From: Hamadaea sp013361475
Lineage (GTDB): Bacteria; Actinomycetota; Actinomycetes; Mycobacteriales; Micromonosporaceae
Assembly: GCF_040654195.1 (NCBI RefSeq)
Contig: NZ_JBFAHM010000001.1
Coordinates: 434,001 to 498,000, forward strand
Direction: 5' to 3'
DNA: 64,000 nt
Each line of letters opens with the position of its first letter. The stretch's first letter is position 1. The notes beneath the pieces were generated by a model. It was not told where the DNA came from, searched no databases, and was given only the letters and a program-made list of their open reading frames with translations. Shown piece by piece: positions 60,441 through 64,000 of this stretch. Position numbers and translations under genes: made by a program.

Positions 60441-60968
60441 ATGACCGAGCCGAAGCCATCGCTGCGGCCGACCAACCCGGCGACGCTGGTCGTGGCAGGG
60501 CTGGTCGCGGCGGCGGTGACGTGGTTTCTGACCAGCAACTGGTACGAGACGTTCGCCCGGGACGTTCCCTGGGTTTCGGCGGTGACCCTCGCCGGCCTCG
60601 CCCTGTTCGAGGCGGTTCTGGCGAACAACACCCGGGCCCGGATCGCGCGGAAGCCGGGGCGACCGCCCGTGGAGCCGCTCGCGGTCGCCCGATACGTCGT
60701 GCTGGCCAAGGCTTCCTCGCTCGCGGGATCGATCTTCGCGGGCGTCCTGGGCGGCTTGGTGCTCGTGTTCGTCATGCGGAACGAGTTGGCCCACTCGCAG
60801 CACAACATGCCGCCGGCGATCGGGGCGCTCATCGGTTCGCTGATGCTCGTCGCGGCGGCGCTCTGGCTGGAGCACTGCTGCCGGGTCCCGAAGCAGCCGG
60901 ACGACAAGGACGAGCGGAACGGGGAGAACGGCCGCAGCGACGAGCCCGGCCGGCGGTCGCCCGCCTGA
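60441..60968 (+). CDS. DUF3180 membrane protein
   Basis: A 175-residue protein with four transmembrane helices (about 15-32, 42-60, 90-112 and 120-142) and a polar tail. The start MTEPKPSLRPTNPATLVVAG and the early FLTSNWYE match the DUF3180 family, usually found right after folK in actinobacteria. Function unknown. Part of the folate operon by spacing. Confidence 0.83.
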   Translation: MTEPKPSLRPTNPATLVVAGLVAAAVTWFLTSNWYETFARDVPWVSAVTLAGLALFEAVLANNTRARIARKPGRPPVEPLAVARYVVLAKASSLAGSIFAGVLGGLVLVFVMRNELAHSQHNMPPAIGALIGSLMLVAAALWLEHCCRVPKQPDDKDERNGENGRSDEPGRRSPA

Positions 60969-61185
60969 TCCACCGTTCGGGTTCGGCGCGTCGGCCACAC
61001 GGGGTATGGCGGCGCAGCGCTCCCAGCTTCTTCGATCGGGAATCGGACCCGCTCCAGGGGCTTTTGCGAACGCCGCTCACCCGGTAGGTTCGCAGCCTGT
61101 GGCGGCCCGCACTCCACGGCCGCCTGCGGCCATGACGGCCGCTCGACGGCCGCCCCCGCGGCCGGACCCGATGGAGGCGGCCCCG

Positions 61186-62430
61186 ATGCCCTACGACGAC
61201 GGCGACCAGACGCGATTTCGCGGCGAGCCGGGTTTTCGTGAGGAGCCCGACTTCCGCACGTCGACGTCGACCGGGTCGATTCCGCCGGTCCGGGCCTCGT
61301 CCGGGCCCCTCGACGACATCTTCGACGACCCGGCGCACGGCGACCCCGGCCGCGATCGCATGGCGGTGCACTTCGCCTGGGAGGCGATCCTGCTGATCGG
61401 GGCGGGCGTCCTCGCCTTCCTGCTCTACAGCCAGCACAAGTCCGCGGTGAGCGGGCAGAACCTGCGCGAACTCGTCGTCTTCGCCGCCGCGCTCGGCCTG
61501 CTGGCGTTCGGCGCCGCGGCGTCCCTGCGCGCGGCCGCCCCCAACCTGGCGGTCGGGCCGGTGGCCGTCGCCGCCGCGCTCTCCTTCGCCGAGCAGGGCA
61601 GCGACGGCGTGAGCGCGGCCGGCCCCAAGATCGTGGGCCTGGCGGCGCTGATCGGGCTGGTGATCGCCGTCCTCGTGGTCGGCTTCCACGTGCCGGGATG
61701 GGCGGCGAGCCTCGCCGGAGCGCTGGTCGTGATCGTCTGGATCCAGAAGCACGCCACCCCGATCACGGTGGCGGGCGAGTTCGACCCGACCGACCGGTCC
61801 TGGTACTACTTCGGCGGCTTCGCGGCCGCCTCGATCCTCGGCGCCGCGTTGTGTGCCATCCGGCCGTTGCGCCGGGGAGTCGGCCGGTTCCGCCCGGTCG
61901 GCGATCCCGCCGCCCGCCGCGGCTTCTTCGCCGCCCTGGTCACCGGCGGCGCGATCGTCGGCTCGACGGTGCTGGCCGCCGTCGCCGGCATCCTCGTCGC
62001 CGGTTTGAACAGCAGCGTCCGGCCCGAGGTCGGACTCGACTGGACCGGTCTCGCCATCGGGGTCGCGCTCGTCGGCGGAGTGAGCGCCTTCGGCCGGCGT
62101 GGAGGCGTCTTCGGCACCGTCCTCGCGACCGTCGTAGTCTCCCTGGTCATCCGGCTCGGCGAGGCCGGCGACTGGCGGCTCTCGCCGTACGCCGTCGCCG
62201 CGGTCACCGTCGCGGCCGGGCTCGTCGTCACGCGGCTCGTCGAGACGTTCGGCAAGCCGCTGCTGGCCCCCGACGAGGAATCGTGGACGTCGGAGGCCGC
62301 CTCCACCTGGACCGGCGGCACCGGCTGGGGCGGTGCGGATACCGGGTCCTGGTCGTCGGCGCTGCCGACGCAGCCCACGGTCAACCGGCCCGACCCGTGG
62401 CAGGACGACCGCTGGGGCGCCGGCCGCTAG
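61186..62430 (+). CDS. Multi-pass membrane protein, ABC permease-like
   Basis: A 414-residue protein. About 65 polar residues (acidic/Arg-rich) precede nine or ten transmembrane helices (about 68-370), among them WEAILLIGAGVLAFLLY, IVGLAALIGLVIAVLVVGF and YAVAAVTVAAGLVVTRLVE, and a Trp/Gly/Thr-rich tail. The spacing resembles RbsC-type ABC permeases, but no ATPase or binding protein is nearby, so this is tentative. ATG 61186 has GGAGG just upstream; earlier starts (61006, 61132) lack one. Same strand as the folate operon after a 217-bp gap. Confidence 0.7.
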   Translation: MPYDDGDQTRFRGEPGFREEPDFRTSTSTGSIPPVRASSGPLDDIFDDPAHGDPGRDRMAVHFAWEAILLIGAGVLAFLLYSQHKSAVSGQNLRELVVFAAALGLLAFGAAASLRAAAPNLAVGPVAVAAALSFAEQGSDGVSAAGPKIVGLAALIGLVIAVLVVGFHVPGWAASLAGALVVIVWIQKHATPITVAGEFDPTDRSWYYFGGFAAASILGAALCAIRPLRRGVGRFRPVGDPAARRGFFAALVTGGAIVGSTVLAAVAGILVAGLNSSVRPEVGLDWTGLAIGVALVGGVSAFGRRGGVFGTVLATVVVSLVIRLGEAGDWRLSPYAVAAVTVAAGLVVTRLVETFGKPLLAPDEESWTSEAASTWTGGTGWGGADTGSWSSALPTQPTVNRPDPWQDDRWGAGR

Positions 62431-62471
62431 CCCACCCCCGGCCCGCGCCACCTGCTCTCTACCCGCCGGAT

Positions 62472-62540
62472 CCTTGTGCGCTGGATCCTTGCGCTGGTTC
62501 CTTGTGCGCTGGATCCTTGCGCTGGTTCCTTGTGCGCTGG
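62472..62540. repeat. Tandem repeat, two and a half copies of a 28-bp unit
   Basis: CCTTGTGCGCTGGATCCTTG followed by CGCTGGTT is repeated exactly at 62472-62499 and 62500-62527. A third partial copy from 62528 merges into the palindromic repeat. Confidence 0.88.
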
Positions 62541-62597
62541 ATCAGGGATCTCGGCCGAATCTTGACGCAAGATTCGACCCGGAAGCCTGATCCAGCG
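62535..62597. repeat. Palindromic repeat A, copy 3
   Basis: CGCTGGATCAGGGATCTCGG (62535-62554) and CCGAATCTTG form the left arm. After an ACG loop, CAAGATTCGACCCGGAAGCC (62568-62587) and TGATCCAGCG form the right arm. The stem is 30 bases with few mismatches. It starts about 105 bases after the stop of the multi-pass membrane gene and about 57 before nuoD. Confidence 0.85.
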
Positions 62598-62653
62598 TCC
62601 TAACCGCGCCGCCGCACGACCCGGCAGCAGGCGTAGGTGAGTAGGCTCAGCGC

Positions 62654-63802
62654 ATGACGGAGTCGGGCCTGCGCGAGCTGACGGTCGGCACGGGGACGGG
62701 GATCGAGACCGAGGACATGATCCTCAACATCGGCCCCCAGCACCCTTCGACGCACGGTGTGCTGCGGCTGAAGCTCACGGTGGACGGCGAGCGTGTGGTC
62801 ACCGCCGAGCCGATCATCGGCTACATGCATCGGGGAGCCGAGAAGCTCTTCGAGGTACGCGACTACCGCCAGATCATCGTGCTGGCGAACCGGCACGACT
62901 GGCTCAGCGCGTTCTCCAACGAACTCGGTGTCGTCCTCGCCGTCGAGCGGCTGATGGGCATCGAGGTTCCGGAGCGGGCGGTCTGGCTGCGTATGGCGCT
63001 CGCCGAGTTGAACCGAGTCCTCAGTCACCTCATGTTCCTGGGCTCTTATCCGCTGGAGCTGGGCGCGATCAGTCCGGTCTTCTACGCCTTCCGCGAGCGG
63101 GAGGTTCTCCAGGTCGTCATGGAGGAAGTGTCCGGCGGTCGCATGCACTACATGTTCAACCGGGTCGGCGGGGTGAAGGAGGAGGTCCCGGCGGGCTGGT
63201 CCCGGCGGGCGCGGCAGGCGATCGACGACGTACGCCGTCGCATGCCGGATCTCGACGCGCTGATCCGCAAGAACGAGATCTTCATGGCGCGTACGGTCGG
63301 CGTGGGGGTGCTCACGGCCGAGCAGGCCGCGGCGTACGGGGCTTCCGGTCCGGTCGGCCGGGCCAGCGGACTGGACTTCGACCTGCGGCGCGACGACCCC
63401 TATCTCGCGTACGACCAGCTGGACGTGCCGGTGGTGACGCGGACGGCGGGCGACTGCCATGCCCGGTTCGAGGTCCTGCTGGATCAGGTCTACGTCTCGC
63501 TCGACCTGGCCGAACAGTGCCTGGACCGGTTCGACCGCACGTCGGGCCCGGTGAACGTGCGGCTGCCCAAGGTGGTGAAGGCGCCCGAGGGCCACACCTA
63601 CGCCTGGACGGAGAATCCGCTCGGCGTCAACGGCTACTACCTGGTGTCCCGGGGCGAGAAGACGCCGTGGCGGATGAAGCTGCGGACCGCCTCGTACGCC
63701 AATGTGCAGGCGCTGTCGACGCTGCTCCCCGGCTGCCTGATCCCGGATCTGGTGGCGATCCTCGGCTCGATGTTCTTCGTCGTGGGCGACGTCGACAAGT
63801 AA
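62654..63802 (+). CDS. NADH-quinone oxidoreductase subunit D-like protein
   Basis: A 382-residue NuoD (49-kDa subunit) homologue. Signatures are NIGPQHPSTHGVLRLKL, IIGYMHRGAEKLFEVRDYRQ and the C-terminal LRTASYANVQALSTLLPG with ILGSMFFVVGDVDK. NuoD forms much of the quinone site of complex I. Here it stands alone: no other nuo gene flanks it within the window, and the downstream gene runs the other way. It resembles the second, stand-alone NuoD of several actinomycetes. Start ATG 62654. Confidence 0.88.
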   Translation: MTESGLRELTVGTGTGIETEDMILNIGPQHPSTHGVLRLKLTVDGERVVTAEPIIGYMHRGAEKLFEVRDYRQIIVLANRHDWLSAFSNELGVVLAVERLMGIEVPERAVWLRMALAELNRVLSHLMFLGSYPLELGAISPVFYAFREREVLQVVMEEVSGGRMHYMFNRVGGVKEEVPAGWSRRARQAIDDVRRRMPDLDALIRKNEIFMARTVGVGVLTAEQAAAYGASGPVGRASGLDFDLRRDDPYLAYDQLDVPVVTRTAGDCHARFEVLLDQVYVSLDLAEQCLDRFDRTSGPVNVRLPKVVKAPEGHTYAWTENPLGVNGYYLVSRGEKTPWRMKLRTASYANVQALSTLLPGCLIPDLVAILGSMFFVVGDVDK

Positions 63803-63832
63803 GGCCGCGACAAGTAGACCGCGACAAGTCGG

Positions 63833-64000
63833 TCAGTAGTCGTCGGCGTACCGGCGTCGGCGGGGTTCCTGTTCCCGGGCTGCTTCCCGGGCCGGCCACT
63901 GGTTCAGCCACTCCGAGACCGACGGTTCGTCACTTTGGGCGGGCAGTGCTCGCTGACCTCGCGGCTGGTCGGTCCACCGGTCGCCGTCCCAGGAGACGGA
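63833..64000 (-). CDS. C-terminal end of an unrecognised gene (runs off the window)
   Basis: The last 55 codons of a minus-strand gene with stop at 63833-63835. The peptide is Arg/Asp/Trp-rich (SVSWDGDRWTDQPRGQ, then WLNQWPAREAAREQE and a RRRRYADDY end). No domain recognised. It is convergent with the nuoD-like gene, 30 bases apart. Confidence 0.6.
   Translation of the reverse strand, partial: SVSWDGDRWTDQPRGQRALPAQSDEPSVSEWLNQWPAREAAREQEPRRRRYADDY

Noticed and set aside
61006..61185. Longer start for the multi-pass membrane protein
   Set aside because: The ATGs at 61006 and 61132 have no Shine-Dalgarno and add a non-conserved Pro/Arg-rich leader; 61186 has GGAGG at good spacing.

Overview
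The window is very GC-rich and its gene content is actinobacterial: a triple-domain chaplin, type VII secretion (T7SS) mycosins with EccC and EccD, a Crp close to the mycobacterial one, MarP, and a tilS/hpt/ftsH/folE plus folP/folB/folK locus. The chaplin, the frequent GTACGC/CGTACG words and the gene order fit a sporulating Micromonosporaceae-type actinomycete (inference). A 10-N run at 30016-30025 shows this is draft scaffold sequence.

Layout. (1) 1-18142 carries the block that in mycobacteria reads ArsA-type ATPase, RidA, metallo-beta-lactamase, crp, nth, thioredoxin, Nudix, marP. Here about 8.4 kb has been added between the lactamase gene and the chaplin/crp pair: a class III cyclase/ATPase/TPR giant, a Ser/Thr kinase and a two-gene acyl-CoA carboxylase. 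cbiZ and a CapA-family gene sit between crp and nth. (2) 18225-25112 holds a T7SS core with eccD-mycP on the minus strand and eccC diverging on the plus strand; eccB, eccE and esx genes are absent locally. (3) 25118-37279 is the tilS, DUF2342, ppa, dacB, S8 protease, hpt, ftsH, folE segment. (4) 37283-58464 is a 21-kb accessory block lodged between folE and folP. It holds a four-gene FtsK-like ATPase operon, a frameshifted SRA-HNH restriction-type gene, a sigma/membrane-protein pair, a Na+/H+ antiporter, a putative T7SS substrate translationally coupled to a second mycosin, and a seven-gene operon resembling a relaxase-less type IV secretion machine (VirB2-, B3-, B4-, B6-, B8- and B1/M23-like proteins plus one unknown). 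(5) 58693-62430 resumes the folate operon (folP-folB-folK, DUF3180, a multi-TM protein). (6) An orphan nuoD-like gene and the end of an unrecognised gene close the window.

How the parts could work together. The folate genes make dihydropterin triphosphate (FolE) and carry it to dihydropteroate (FolB, FolK, FolP). The predicted cyclase overlaps the lactamase gene and lies about 6 kb from the cAMP-receptor gene crp, suggesting a local cAMP circuit. The accessory block joins two kinds of export-type ATPase system (T7-like and T4-like) with envelope hydrolases, so it may be a multi-part export or uptake locus.

Non-coding structure worth noting: three loci of an imperfect palindromic repeat at gene 3' ends, two copies of an ATGATC-rich repeat, several tandem repeats, six DnaA-box-like words inside the 5' end of dacB, a 17-bp hairpin that buries the folE start codon, and a short upstream ORF that takes the obvious Shine-Dalgarno of ftsH. 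I saw no rRNA, tRNA, CRISPR array or transposase.
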